A stretch of DNA of 64,000 nucleotides from Streptomyces sclerotialus (GTDB taxonomy: Bacteria > Actinomycetota > Actinomycetes > Streptomycetales > Streptomycetaceae). Positions 16,972-24,967 of this stretch are shown here, piece by piece (position 1 is the first letter of the stretch; every line of letters starts with the position of its first letter). The notes below the pieces were generated by a model. The model did not search any database and had not been told where the DNA came from. It saw only the letters and a program-made list of their open reading frames with translations. Position numbers and translations under genes: made by a program. Location of the stretch: NCBI GenBank assembly GCA_000719105.1, contig JODX01000007.1:1-64000 (forward strand), written 5' to 3'.

Positions 16972-18690
16972 GTGGGGATGTCCCGTGACCGGGCGATAAC
17001 CGCCGCCCCGGCGAGGAACGGCCGGACCGGGGACACAGGGACGGCGGAGAGGAGCGCCGTGGCCCTGACGGACGGGCCGCAGCCGCCCCCCGAACGGCCG
17101 CTGCGCAGTTACCACTCCTACATAGGAGGCCGGGACGTCGCGGGCGAGGGCTGGGTCTACACCGTCAGCGCCGGATCCCTGCTGGAGGACGTCTTCACCA
17201 GCGTCAGCCTGAAACGCGCCCTGGAACGCGACCCCGACCCAGGCTCGCCTGCCGCCCGGCACCCCTACGTCGTCGGCCGGGTCGCGGTCGCGGGCGACGA
17301 CGGCTGCGAGGCGGCCCTCGAGGCCGCGGCCGCCGCCGCCCCCGTATGGGCCGCGGTGCCGCTGGAACGGCGGATGTCCCTCGGCCCGCTCTTCCGGCGC
17401 CAACTCACCCGCCGTCGCGAGGAGTTCCTCGACCTGCTGGTGGCCGAGGGGCATCCGCTGCGGCTCGCCCGCTGGCAGCTGAGCGGCCTGATGGAGATGT
17501 ACGGCCCGGAGAGCTGCGCCTGGTACCGGCAGTGCATGCACACCGAGTTCCGGCACGCCGGCCGCCGCCTGATCGTGCATCGCCGGCCCGACGGGGTGGT
17601 GTGCCTGAACCCTCCGCAGAACGCCCCCGGCCCCAGCGCCGCCCTCGCGATGCTGATGCTCATGGCGGGCAACGCCGTCGTGGTGCGCGCCCCGCGCAGC
17701 ATCGCGCTGAGCACCATGTACGTGGTGCGCGAACTCATGGCCCCCGTCCTGCGGGAGGCCGGGGCCCCGCCGGGCGCCCTCGGTGCCGTGTGCGGCAACC
17801 CCGGCCGGATGATCGACCAGTGGCTCGACAGCCCCCTGGTCGACGACATCTTCTACATCGGCGGCACCGAGGAGGGACTGCGCCTGGAGCAGCGGTGCGT
17901 CGCCGCGGGCAAGAAGCCCGTCCTGGAACTGGCGGGCAACGACGGCCTCGTGGTCTGGAAGGACGCCGATCTGCCGCTCGCCGCCGAGGCGGTCGCCGAG
18001 GCCTTCTACGGCTCCGGCCAGATCTGCATGGTCCCCAACTACGTCCTCGCCCACCCCGGCATCGCCGACGCGCTGCTCACCGAGGTCGCCAGGGCGGCGC
18101 ACGAGGTCCGCCCCGGCCACCCGGGAGAGGAGGACGTCCTGCTCTCCCCGGTCCGGCGCAGCGAGCGGTTCTTCGCGCTGCTGCGCCAGGCCCTGGACGC
18201 CGGAGCGGAGCTGGTGTGCGGAGGGCACCGCATGGAAGCGGACGGGACTCGGTCGGACACCGGGGTGTTCCTGGAGCCCACCGTGGTGCGGGTGGACGGC
18301 CTGGCCAGGGCCCGGGCGCTGGACATGGTGCGGCGGGAGACGTTCTTCCCGCTGCTCCCCGTCGTCGTCGCCGAACCGGCCGAGGACGGCCCGCTGCTGG
18401 AGAGGTTCATCGACTTCCTGAACACCAACGAGTACGGCCTGCGCAACTCCCTGTGGGCGCGCGACGACCGGGTCGTGGAGGCCTTCGTCCGGCGGGTGGC
18501 CAACGGGGGCCTGCTGAAGGTCAACGACTCCCACATCGGCTTCCTGCCCTGTCTGCCCACCCACGGCGGCACCGGACTCACCGGCGGCGTCCACGGCGAG
18601 GGCAACTACCCCATCCTGAAGACCTCGCACATGCAGGGCGTCAGCATCAGCCCCGGCGCCGGCCCGCGCGCCACGGTCTTCGGCGACTGA
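16972..18690 (+). CDS. Aldehyde-dehydrogenase-fold acyl-thioester reductase candidate
   Basis: 572 aa. GTG 16972 follows GGGAGGAG (ATG 16978 is possible). The ALDH superfamily fold is clear: cofactor-binding region IVHRRPDGVVCLNPPQNAPGP-like, general base Glu319 in VLELAGND, and catalytic Cys352 in GSGQICMVPN. An N-terminal extension of about 100 residues is not typical of simple ALDHs. Within a pathway that needs a fatty amine, the likely role is to reduce an acyl-CoA or acyl-ACP to the aldehyde, which the aminotransferase at 26578 then aminates. It is also possible that it oxidises an aldehyde. Sequence alone does not fix the direction. Confidence 0.8.
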   Translation: MGMSRDRAITAAPARNGRTGDTGTAERSAVALTDGPQPPPERPLRSYHSYIGGRDVAGEGWVYTVSAGSLLEDVFTSVSLKRALERDPDPGSPAARHPYVVGRVAVAGDDGCEAALEAAAAAAPVWAAVPLERRMSLGPLFRRQLTRRREEFLDLLVAEGHPLRLARWQLSGLMEMYGPESCAWYRQCMHTEFRHAGRRLIVHRRPDGVVCLNPPQNAPGPSAALAMLMLMAGNAVVVRAPRSIALSTMYVVRELMAPVLREAGAPPGALGAVCGNPGRMIDQWLDSPLVDDIFYIGGTEEGLRLEQRCVAAGKKPVLELAGNDGLVVWKDADLPLAAEAVAEAFYGSGQICMVPNYVLAHPGIADALLTEVARAAHEVRPGHPGEEDVLLSPVRRSERFFALLRQALDAGAELVCGGHRMEADGTRSDTGVFLEPTVVRVDGLARARALDMVRRETFFPLLPVVVAEPAEDGPLLERFIDFLNTNEYGLRNSLWARDDRVVEAFVRRVANGGLLKVNDSHIGFLPCLPTHGGTGLTGGVHGEGNYPILKTSHMQGVSISPGAGPRATVFGD

Positions 18691-18718
18691 CGGCACTGGT
18701 ACGCACCGATACGAAGGG

Positions 18719-19870
18719 ATGCCCCGCGTGCGCTCACTGGACTCGGCCCGCGCGACGTGCGAGCACTACCATCCGGGCCTCGGCAAGGCCCTGGAGGAGA
18801 CCGACCTCGTGGAGCGGGAGGCTCCTGGCGGCCCGGTGATCGAGCTGTTCCGCGAGCACGGCGGCCCCGCGCTGCTGGTGCCCCCCGGCTTCGGCGGCCG
18901 GGGCGCCGGCCTCGTGGACGCCGTCCGCGTGCTGCGCGCCGTCGGCTCGTACTCCCCGTCCCTCGCCGCCGCCGCGACCATGCACCACTTCACGGCGGCG
19001 ATGCTCTTCTCGCTGGACGACCGCGACGGCGGGCTCACCGCCGCGCAGCGCGCCCTGCTGCGCGGCATCGTCCCCGGGCGGAAGCTGATGGCGTCGGGCT
19101 GGGCCGAGGGCCGCACCCGGCAGAACGTCCTCACCCCGGCGGTCTCCGCACGGCCGGTGGACGGCGGCTACCTCCTCAACGGCAGCAAGAAGCCGTGCAG
19201 CCTGTCCCGCTCGATGGACCTGCTCACCGCGAGCGTCGCCGTCCCGGACGCCGGGGGGCGGCCGGAGCTGGCGATCGCGCTGGTCCCCGCGGACACCCCC
19301 GGCATCACCGTGCACCCCTTCTGGAGCAACGGCGCGCTCGCCGCGGCGGAGAGCGACGAGGTCCGCCTCACGAACGTGTTCGTCCCCGGCGACCTGGTGA
19401 TACGCACCACCGCCGGGGACCCGGACCGGCTGTCGGAGCTGCAGAGCACCGGGTTCGTCTGGTTCGAGCTGCTGATCTCCGCCGGCTACGCGGGTGCGGC
19501 GGCCGCCCTGGTGCAGCGGGTGCTCGACGGCGGCCGGGGCGCCGTCACGGACCGGGCCGCACTCGCGGTGCGGGCCGAGTCGGCCCACCTCCTGCTGGAG
19601 GGGGTGGCCCGCGCGGTCGGCGACGGCGACCTGGCGGGCGAGGAGGCGGTGGCCGCCGCGCTCATGGCCCGGTACGCGGCCCAGGACGCCCTGTGCGGCG
19701 CCGCCGACCTCGCCTTGGAACTGCTCGGCGGGATGGACTTCATCCGTTCCCCGGAGGGCGCCCTGCTCGCGGCCTCCGTCCGGCCGCTGGCCTTCCACCC
19801 GCCCTCCCGCACCAGTACCGCCGAGCCGCTCGTGGACTATCTCGGAGGGAACCCTCTCGCCCTTGCCTGA
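18719..19870 (+). CDS. Acyl-CoA-dehydrogenase-fold flavoprotein, candidate amine N-hydroxylase (VlmH-like)
   Basis: 383 aa. ATG 18719 has a site that is too close; GTG 18728, with AAGGG 9 bases before it, is a good alternative start. The fold is that of acyl-CoA dehydrogenases and group D flavin monooxygenases: PPGFGGRGAGLVDAVRVLRAVG, YLLNGSKKPCSLSRSMD, and an all-helical C-terminus with LALELLGGMDFI. In valanimycin the isobutylamine N-hydroxylase VlmH is of this class and uses reduced flavin from a separate reductase. In this setting it is the best candidate for hydroxylating the fatty amine. No flavin reductase is visible nearby. The alternative is a true dehydrogenase that makes an alpha,beta-double bond. 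Confidence 0.7.
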   Translation: MPRVRSLDSARATCEHYHPGLGKALEETDLVEREAPGGPVIELFREHGGPALLVPPGFGGRGAGLVDAVRVLRAVGSYSPSLAAAATMHHFTAAMLFSLDDRDGGLTAAQRALLRGIVPGRKLMASGWAEGRTRQNVLTPAVSARPVDGGYLLNGSKKPCSLSRSMDLLTASVAVPDAGGRPELAIALVPADTPGITVHPFWSNGALAAAESDEVRLTNVFVPGDLVIRTTAGDPDRLSELQSTGFVWFELLISAGYAGAAAALVQRVLDGGRGAVTDRAALAVRAESAHLLLEGVARAVGDGDLAGEEAVAAALMARYAAQDALCGAADLALELLGGMDFIRSPEGALLAASVRPLAFHPPSRTSTAEPLVDYLGGNPLALA

Positions 19871-19986
19871 GCGGCCGTGAGGGCTGTTGCCCGGTGGTGG
19901 ACAAGGCGCCGTCGTCCGCCGACCGTGGTCGTGACCGACGGATGCGCGAGCACCGGACCCGAACACCGGGAGGGCGGCGGGGAACC

Positions 19987-20577
19987 ATGCCGGACAAGGA
20001 AACGCCGGAGACGCCGGAGACGCCGGAGACGCCGGAGACGATGGAGAGCGCGATGCTCGCGCTGTGGCACGACCTCACCGGGGCACAGATGCTCCAGGCC
20101 GTCGCCGACGGACGGGTGCCGCACGGCGCCCACCACGCCCTGCTGGGGCTGCGGGTGACCGGGGCCCGGCCGGGCCGGGTCGAGGAGACCTGGCGGCCAC
20201 CGGAGGCGCTGGCCAACTTCGCCGGCAGCGGTGTGCACGCCGGCTACATCGCCATGGTGCTGGACGACGCCTGCTGCGCCGCCGGCTCCAGCCACGGCGA
20301 GCGCGCGTACCCGATGATCACCCTCAATCTGGACCTCGACTTCCTCCGGGCGGTACGGCCCGGCCACGCGTACACCGTCAGCAGCGAGCTCGTCCATCCG
20401 GGGCGGCGCCGGATGGTCGCCAACGCCCGCGTCACGGACACCGACGGCGCGGTGGTCGCGCAGGCCCGCGCCAGTGTCGTCCCGGATCTCGACTTCGCCG
20501 TCCGCATGCGGGGAGCCGGAGCCGGGGAGCACGCCGCACCCCCGCATCAGCCGAGCGCCGCGGACACGCGGTCCTGA
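19987..20577 (+). CDS. PaaI-type hotdog thioesterase
   Basis: 196 aa. ATG 19987 is preceded by GGGAGGGCGGCGGGG. Residues 5-18 are a TPE tripeptide repeat; a shorter start at ATG 20041 would remove it. The rest is a single hotdog domain: ANFAGSGVHAGYIAMVLDDACC carries the active-site helix, followed by MITLNLDLDFLRAVRPG. Such enzymes hydrolyse acyl-CoA or acyl-ACP thioesters. It may release a chain from the ACP or PKS, or remove stalled products. The intergenic 19871-19986 shows no strong hairpin, so it likely belongs to the same transcript as the upstream genes. Confidence 0.82.
   Translation: MPDKETPETPETPETPETMESAMLALWHDLTGAQMLQAVADGRVPHGAHHALLGLRVTGARPGRVEETWRPPEALANFAGSGVHAGYIAMVLDDACCAAGSSHGERAYPMITLNLDLDFLRAVRPGHAYTVSSELVHPGRRRMVANARVTDTDGAVVAQARASVVPDLDFAVRMRGAGAGEHAAPPHQPSAADTRS
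20002..20037. repeat. Four 9-bp units (ACGCCGGAG) at gene start
   Basis: Four perfect tandem 9-bp copies encode Thr-Pro-Glu repeats at the thioesterase N-terminus. Confidence 0.9.
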
Positions 20578-20622
20578 CCCACCGTCCTGATCCATCGTCC
20601 TGATCCACCGTCCTGACCCACC
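20571..20622. repeat. Four 13-bp tandem units between thioesterase genes
   Basis: GTCCTGAYCCAYC repeated four times with one or two changes. It begins in the last codons of the hotdog thioesterase and fills the gap to the type II thioesterase. Confidence 0.88.
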
Positions 20623-20687
20623 GTCCCGACTCTCCTCCGTGTCCGACGGCTCCGGTGCCGTCCCTCCTCCCGTACAGGAGCCGCGAG

Positions 20688-21476
20688 TTGCTGTCCCCAC
20701 CGTCCCCGACGGGTCACTGGTTCCACACGACGGATCCCCGGCCCGATGCCGCACGGCGGCTGTTCCTCTTCCCGCACGCCGGGGGCAGCGCCGCCTCCTA
20801 CGGCCGGTGGCCCGCCCTCCTGCCCGGCACCGACGTGCACACCGTTCAGCTGCCCGGGCGGCTGGAAGGCCCGGGGGAGGAGCCGTACCGGCGGACCCGG
20901 CCCCTGGTCGAGGCGCTGCGCGAGGCGCTGGGCGACGAGCTGGACGGCCGCCCGTACGGGTTCTTCGGCCACAGCCTCGGTGCTCTGCTCGCCTACCGGC
21001 TGACCGTCGAGATCGAGCGGGACGGCGGCCCGGGCCCGGCTCTGCTCGGGGTCTCCGGCTGGGCGCCCACGCGGTCCCGGCCGGTCGACGCCCTGCTCAC
21101 GCTGGCCGACGCCGAGTTCACGGACGGCATACGGCGCTTCGGCGTGCTGCCCGCGGAGGCCGGGAGAGAGCGGGAGCTGCTCGCACCGATCCTCCCCGCG
21201 CTCCGTGCGGACCTCGCCGTCGTCGCCGACCATCGCGACGACGGCGCCCGTGTCGCCTGCCCGGTCGCCGCCTACGGAGGCCGGGCCGACCCGACGCTGG
21301 AGCCCGGGGGGCTGGCCGAGTGGGCCGGGCGCACCCCGGTCTTCCTGGGGTGCAGTCACTTTCCGGGCGGGCATTTCTATCTCGCCGACCCTGCCGTGGC
21401 CCTCGCCATCGCGGGCGATCTCACCCGTCACCTCCTGCGCCGCACGGACGATGCCGTACCGAAAGGGGAACGATAG
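20688..21476 (+). CDS. Type II thioesterase (alpha/beta hydrolase)
   Basis: 262 aa from TTG 20688, chosen because AGGAG lies 7 bases upstream. GTG 20655 would add 11 residues but has no ribosome site. RLFLFPHAGGSAASYGRW is the characteristic N-terminus. The nucleophile Ser lies in GHSLGALLAY, a late Asp in GGRADPTLEP, and the His in GGHFYL. Family members remove aberrant acyl groups from PKS and NRPS carrier domains. It is probably an editing enzyme for the PKS or the discrete ACPs. It is followed by the SARP gene 85 bases later. Confidence 0.88.
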   Translation: MLSPPSPTGHWFHTTDPRPDAARRLFLFPHAGGSAASYGRWPALLPGTDVHTVQLPGRLEGPGEEPYRRTRPLVEALREALGDELDGRPYGFFGHSLGALLAYRLTVEIERDGGPGPALLGVSGWAPTRSRPVDALLTLADAEFTDGIRRFGVLPAEAGRERELLAPILPALRADLAVVADHRDDGARVACPVAAYGGRADPTLEPGGLAEWAGRTPVFLGCSHFPGGHFYLADPAVALAIAGDLTRHLLRRTDDAVPKGER

Positions 21477-21561
21477 CGGGCCGCTGTACCGTGGGCGCCG
21501 ATTTCTGTTTCCGCGTTTCCGCACGAAATTCCGAACGGAGAGTGGTGATCGGTGGCGGTGC

Positions 21562-22410
21562 ATGGCAGAAGGCCGGACAGTCGAATTCCGTATTCTCGGT
21601 GGTCTGGAAATGGTCTCCCCGGTGGGCAGCGCCACGGTGTCCGGTGGCCTTCAGCGCGTCCTCCTCCAGACCCTGCTGGCGAGCGAGGGGAAGGCCGTCT
21701 CCGGTGAGACGCTGATGGCCGAACTGTGGGGGGAGGCGCCGCCGGAGGGGGCGGCCAACGCTCTCCAGGCCCACGCGAGCCGGATCCGCAAGAAGATCAG
21801 GCAGCTCGAGCCGCGCCGCGCACACTCCCGTGTCGTCTGTCTCCCGCACGGCTACCAGCTGCGCATGGACGGCGCCGAACTGGACGCCACGGTGTTCGTG
21901 GGGTACGCCGCCCGGGCCGAGCGGATGCGGGCGGAGGCCCCCGCGGAGGCGGTCGGCCTGTTGCGCCGCGCGCTCGGGCTGTGGCGCGGGGCCGTCTACG
22001 GCGGAAGCCCGGGCGGACCCCTCTGCAAGGCGGCCGCCACCCGGTACGAGGAGCACCGGCTGCAGGCCCTTGAGCTGCTGTTCGACAGCGAACTGCTGCT
22101 GGGCCGGCACACCGCGGTCCTCGCGGAACTGCGCGAGGCCCATATGAGCGACCCCCTGCGGGAGCGGTTCTGCGAACAGCTGATGATCGCGCTCTACCGC
22201 TCGGGCCGTCAGGCCGAGGCGCTGGGCGTCTACCGGCAGACGTGGCGCCGCCTCAACGAGCAGCTAGGGGTCGACCCCTCGCCCTTTCTGCGCCGTCTGG
22301 AGCACGGCATCCTGATCCAGGACGCGGCGCTGGACCGGGGACCGGTGCCGGCCGCGCACGTCGTCGCCGGTGGTGTCCCGGCGCTCCGGCCGCTGCCCAC
22401 GCGGAAGTGA
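21562..22410 (+). CDS. SARP-family transcriptional activator 1
   Basis: 282 aa. ATG 21562 lies after GGTGGCGG, a weak site. It has an OmpR-type winged helix at about 7-100 (VEFRILGGLEMVS, TLMAELWGEAPPEGAANALQAHASRIRKK-like region, VCLPHGYQL) and a bacterial transcriptional activation domain at about 107-255 ending in LNEQLGVDPSPFLRRLE. This is the small AfsR/DnrI-type form without an ATPase domain. Such proteins bind 11-bp-spaced heptamers and recruit RNA polymerase to pathway genes. Three matching sites occur in this cluster. Valanimycin's VlmI is also a SARP. Confidence 0.9.
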   Translation: MAEGRTVEFRILGGLEMVSPVGSATVSGGLQRVLLQTLLASEGKAVSGETLMAELWGEAPPEGAANALQAHASRIRKKIRQLEPRRAHSRVVCLPHGYQLRMDGAELDATVFVGYAARAERMRAEAPAEAVGLLRRALGLWRGAVYGGSPGGPLCKAAATRYEEHRLQALELLFDSELLLGRHTAVLAELREAHMSDPLRERFCEQLMIALYRSGRQAEALGVYRQTWRRLNEQLGVDPSPFLRRLEHGILIQDAALDRGPVPAAHVVAGGVPALRPLPTRK

Positions 22411-22433
22411 CCGGGCGCCGAAGCGCCACCGGA

Positions 22434-22476
22434 CGTACGGGCTTTCGGCGGGCCGGGTCCGCCGAGAGCCCGTACG
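22434..22476. terminator. 18-bp hairpin between convergent genes
   Basis: The stem starts CGTACGGGCT and closes after 18 pairs (one G-U), with a 7-base loop GCCGGGT. It lies 24 bases after the SARP stop and 32 bases past the 3' end of the minus-strand transferase, so it can serve both. Confidence 0.85.
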
Positions 22477-22507
22477 CCGCCGTCACAGCACGTCACGGCA
22501 CGGCGTG

Positions 22508-23506
22508 TCACAGCGCGTTGGAGACGCGGAGGACGTGCAGGAAGGACCGCAGGGAGGCGTGTCCGTGGAAGGCGATGTACTCCGGGGTCACCACGTCCGG
22601 CCCCCACTTCTCCTTGTAGGCGAGCTGGCTGCGCGCGGGGTAGACGGATCCGCCGTGCTCCCACAGCGCGTGCGTCAGCCACCGGAACACGGGGCTGTGT
22701 CCGGGAACCTCGTGCCGTGGGTCCAGGCCGGTGAAGGGCGTGAAGCCGAAGTGCAGCCAGCGGACGCCCTCCTCGCGGAAGACCTCGATCGCGTGGCTGT
22801 TGATCGCCTCCGCCACCCCCGGCGGCCCGTCCGGCCGGCGGCGGCTGAGGTCGTGCAGCCACCCGGCCCGTGCCCCGAACACCGGTGAGTACGAGATGTA
22901 ACCGGCCGGCCGGTCGCCGATCAGGCCGACGAACAGCCTGCGGTGCCGTTGTGCGGCACCACCGCGCTGCCCCACCAGGAACTCCAGGGGCTTGGCGTGT
23001 TTCCCCTTGGCCGCCAGCCAGACGGCGTCCAGCTCCCGCATCGCCCCGCTCCACTCCTCCGCACCGGCCTCCCGCACGGTGAGCCCGCTGCGCAGCGACC
23101 GGGAGATCTTGTTGCGCAGCCGCATGAAACGGGTGCCGCGCAACGAGAACCCGGCCAGATCCAGAGCGTAGGAGGCGCCGATCTGGTTGACGGTGAAGCC
23201 GTGCTCCGCGTACCGCTCGGCGTCGGCGCGCTGGAGCTGGACGGCGACCAGGCGCAGCCGCCGGGACCGCGCGTGGGCGACGAACTGCTCCAGCAGGCGC
23301 TCATAGTCCTCCTGGGGTGCGAAGGGGCCGCCGAACTGCACCAGGCGGCGCCCCGACCGCCGGTGGACGGCCAGCCCCTTCGCCGAAGGCGAGGTGAAAT
23401 AACTGTTCCCCTCGTTGAGCGCCAGAAAGGCGCTCGGATTGTCGGACAGCGTGTAGGTGCTGATGGCTTCGAAAGCGGATACCTCCGATATCGGACCGGC
23501 GGTCAT
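22508..23506 (-). CDS. MprF/DUF2156-like aminoacyl-tRNA transferase, VlmA-like
   Basis: 332 aa. ATG 23506 is preceded by GGAGGTGAGGAGAG. The sequence matches the twin-GNAT C-terminal domain of lysyl-phosphatidylglycerol synthases (MprF). It starts FEAISTYTLSDNPSAFLALNEGNSYFTS-like; further on it has GLAVHRRSGRRLVQFGGPFAP and GYISYSPVFGARAGWLHDLSRRR, and ends with the conserved FGFTPFTGLD and YPARSQLAYKEKWGP block. There are no transmembrane helices, so it is a soluble version. In valanimycin, VlmA moves serine from seryl-tRNA to the hydroxylamine oxygen. Together with VlmB, VlmJ, VlmK and VlmO relatives and the tRNA-like gene next door, serine transfer to a long-chain hydroxylamine is the likely job. 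No paired seryl-tRNA synthetase gene is present. Confidence 0.75.
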   Translation of the reverse strand: MTAGPISEVSAFEAISTYTLSDNPSAFLALNEGNSYFTSPSAKGLAVHRRSGRRLVQFGGPFAPQEDYERLLEQFVAHARSRRLRLVAVQLQRADAERYAEHGFTVNQIGASYALDLAGFSLRGTRFMRLRNKISRSLRSGLTVREAGAEEWSGAMRELDAVWLAAKGKHAKPLEFLVGQRGGAAQRHRRLFVGLIGDRPAGYISYSPVFGARAGWLHDLSRRRPDGPPGVAEAINSHAIEVFREEGVRWLHFGFTPFTGLDPRHEVPGHSPVFRWLTHALWEHGGSVYPARSQLAYKEKWGPDVVTPEYIAFHGHASLRSFLHVLRVSNAL

Positions 23507-23613
23507 CTCTCCTCACCTCCGGGCGGGCGGAGTGGACGGGCGGGCTGATGAGTAGAGCACCGGGGAGAGGGCCGGGCAAGAATTCCAGGAATGACGCGCA
23601 CGGAATGAGTCAC

Positions 23614-23657
23614 CGTCAGCGCACTGTCAGGGAATTGTCAGCGGGAGGGTGCATTCT
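23614..23657 (+). promoter_or_regulatory. SARP-type promoter driving the tRNA-like gene
   Basis: Three direct heptamers at an 11-bp pitch: CGTCAGC (23614-23620), TGTCAGG (23625-23631) and TGTCAGC (23636-23642). Nine bases after the last is CATTCT (23652-23657), a plausible -10. Known SARP promoters place the final repeat about 8 bases before the -10, replacing a normal -35. This gives a start site about 65 bases before the tRNA 5' end and would also transcribe the kinase gene. Confidence 0.7.
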
Positions 23658-23728
23658 CATCGGGGCATCCGTTCGCCGTTCCCGTCGGGGAAACGGTCCC
23701 GTGGGGGACGGACGGGAAAACGGCCCGA

Positions 23729-23820
23729 GGAGAGGTACCCGCAGCGGCCCAACGGGGTCCGGGCGCGTCCCGGACGGGTCTTCACGGCCCGCGCAGGTTC
23801 GAATCCTGCCCTCTCCGCCA
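23729..23820 (+). tRNA. Serine-type (class II) tRNA with a non-decoding anticodon arm
   Basis: A 92-nt complete cloverleaf. Acceptor GGAGAGG (23729-23735) pairs 7/7 with CCTCTCC (23810-23816). D stem CCCG/CGGG has the GG pair kept in its loop (23746-23747). The anticodon arm is TCCGG-GCGCGTC-CCGGA (23758-23774). The long variable arm at 23775-23791 has a 6-pair stem. T stem GCAGG/CCTGC encloses loop TTCGAAT. Discriminator G is at 23817 and CCA is encoded. The acceptor, G73 and long variable arm are typical of serine tRNA. The 7-base anticodon loop lacks the nearly universal T33 (C instead), has T at 37, and can close further by a G32-C38 pair. The formal anticodon would be GCG, not a serine one. 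I infer a serine-accepting tRNA unfit for translation. It lies between the VlmA-like and VlmJ-like genes, behind a SARP-type promoter. Confidence 0.82.
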
Positions 23821-23865
23821 CCCCGCCGCCATCGACGCGTGCGGCGGACGACGCCAGGAGTGACG

Positions 23866-24840
23866 ATGCCGTACCCGGCCGTACCGGCCTGTCCCGCGCC
23901 GACACGCGCCCTGATCGTGGTCAACCCCGCGGCCGGCGGCCACCGCGCCGATCTGGTCGAGCGCCTGGCCTCCCTGTGCCGCGAGCGTCTCGCGTCGGTG
24001 GCCGTGCTCCGTACGACCGGCCCCGGGGACGCCGTCGACGCGGTCCACCGCGCGGTGGCCAAGGGGCCCGTGGAGCACCGCCCCGACCTCGTCGTCGCGG
24101 CCGGCGGCGACGGCACCGTCCGTGAGGCCGCCGAGGGGCTGGTACGGCAGGGTGGCGAGGGCCGCGGGGATGCCGCCCTGCTCATCGTCCCCTGGGGCAG
24201 CGCCAACTCCGGCTACCGCATGTTCTGGGACGACCGGCCGTGGTACGACGCGGTGTCCATGGTGCTCGAACCCGGACGGGCCGAGGTCCGGCGCATGGAC
24301 CTCGCCCGGCTCGCGGAGACCGGTGACCACGTGCTGCTGGGCTCCTGCACCGGCCTGGGCGCGCAGATCCTCCCGGCCCTCGCGGCGGTGCCCGTCGGCC
24401 CCAGGGGGCGCGAACGCTATGCGCGGGCCCTGGCCGCCGCGGCGGCGGACTTCCGCCCCTACCCGGGCCGGGTGACCGTCGACGGCACCGTCCTGGCCGA
24501 GGGCCCCACCGTCCTGGCCAACGTCGGCGGCGGGCGCTACCGCGCCGGGCAGTATCTGCTGCTGCCCCACTCCCGGCCGGACGACGGGCTGCTGGACGTC
24601 TGCGTCATCGGCGGCCGGACCGACCCGGCACGGGTGCCGGAGCTGACCCGGCACGCCGGCCACCTCGGCGAGCCGGGAACGGCGTACGGCCGCGGACGCC
24701 GCGTCGTCGTCGAGCGGCTCGACGGCGAGGGGCTGGTCCTGGAACACGACGGCGAGCCGCGGGACGGCATCGGGAGCACGGCCACCTTCGACGTGGTGCC
24801 GGGCGCTCTGCCGGTCTGGACGGCCCCGGCGGGGCGCTGA
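23866..24840 (+). CDS. Diacylglycerol-kinase-fold kinase, VlmJ-like
   Basis: 324 aa. ATG 23866 with CCAGGAG 5 bases upstream, 45 bases after the tRNA 3' end. The DAGK/NAD-kinase fold is shown by ALIVVNPAAGGHRADLVERL, the nucleotide motif GGDGTVREAAEG (80-91) and WGSANSGYRMF. In valanimycin, VlmJ phosphorylates the hydroxyl of valanimycin hydrate, the serine-derived side chain, so that VlmK can eliminate phosphate. The next gene is a VlmK-like protein, which supports the same role here. A generic lipid kinase is the alternative. Confidence 0.8.
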   Translation: MPYPAVPACPAPTRALIVVNPAAGGHRADLVERLASLCRERLASVAVLRTTGPGDAVDAVHRAVAKGPVEHRPDLVVAAGGDGTVREAAEGLVRQGGEGRGDAALLIVPWGSANSGYRMFWDDRPWYDAVSMVLEPGRAEVRRMDLARLAETGDHVLLGSCTGLGAQILPALAAVPVGPRGRERYARALAAAAADFRPYPGRVTVDGTVLAEGPTVLANVGGGRYRAGQYLLLPHSRPDDGLLDVCVIGGRTDPARVPELTRHAGHLGEPGTAYGRGRRVVVERLDGEGLVLEHDGEPRDGIGSTATFDVVPGALPVWTAPAGR

Positions 24841-24967
24841 CGCCGGCCGGCGGTGCCCGCCGGCCGCCGCCGCGCTGCCGCACGGAGCCCGGTCGTCGCT
24901 GCGCGCCGCGCGCGGTGACCGGGACCCGACCCGGAAGGACCCGGCACGAGAAGAGGGAGGACCCGCC

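Noticed and set aside
16972..18690. Calling the ALDH-fold gene a luxC-type acyl reductase outright
   Set aside because: It has the ALDH Cys and Glu, but I cannot show LuxC-specific features. I kept it as a reductase candidate.
23729..23820. The tRNA-like sequence as an integration site remnant or tRNA pseudogene
   Set aside because: Integration remnants usually keep only the 3' half of a tRNA. Here both halves are present and every stem pairs, including the variable arm. No integrase or direct repeat of the 3' half is visible nearby. A pseudogene would be expected to have lost pairing. It remains a possibility to test.
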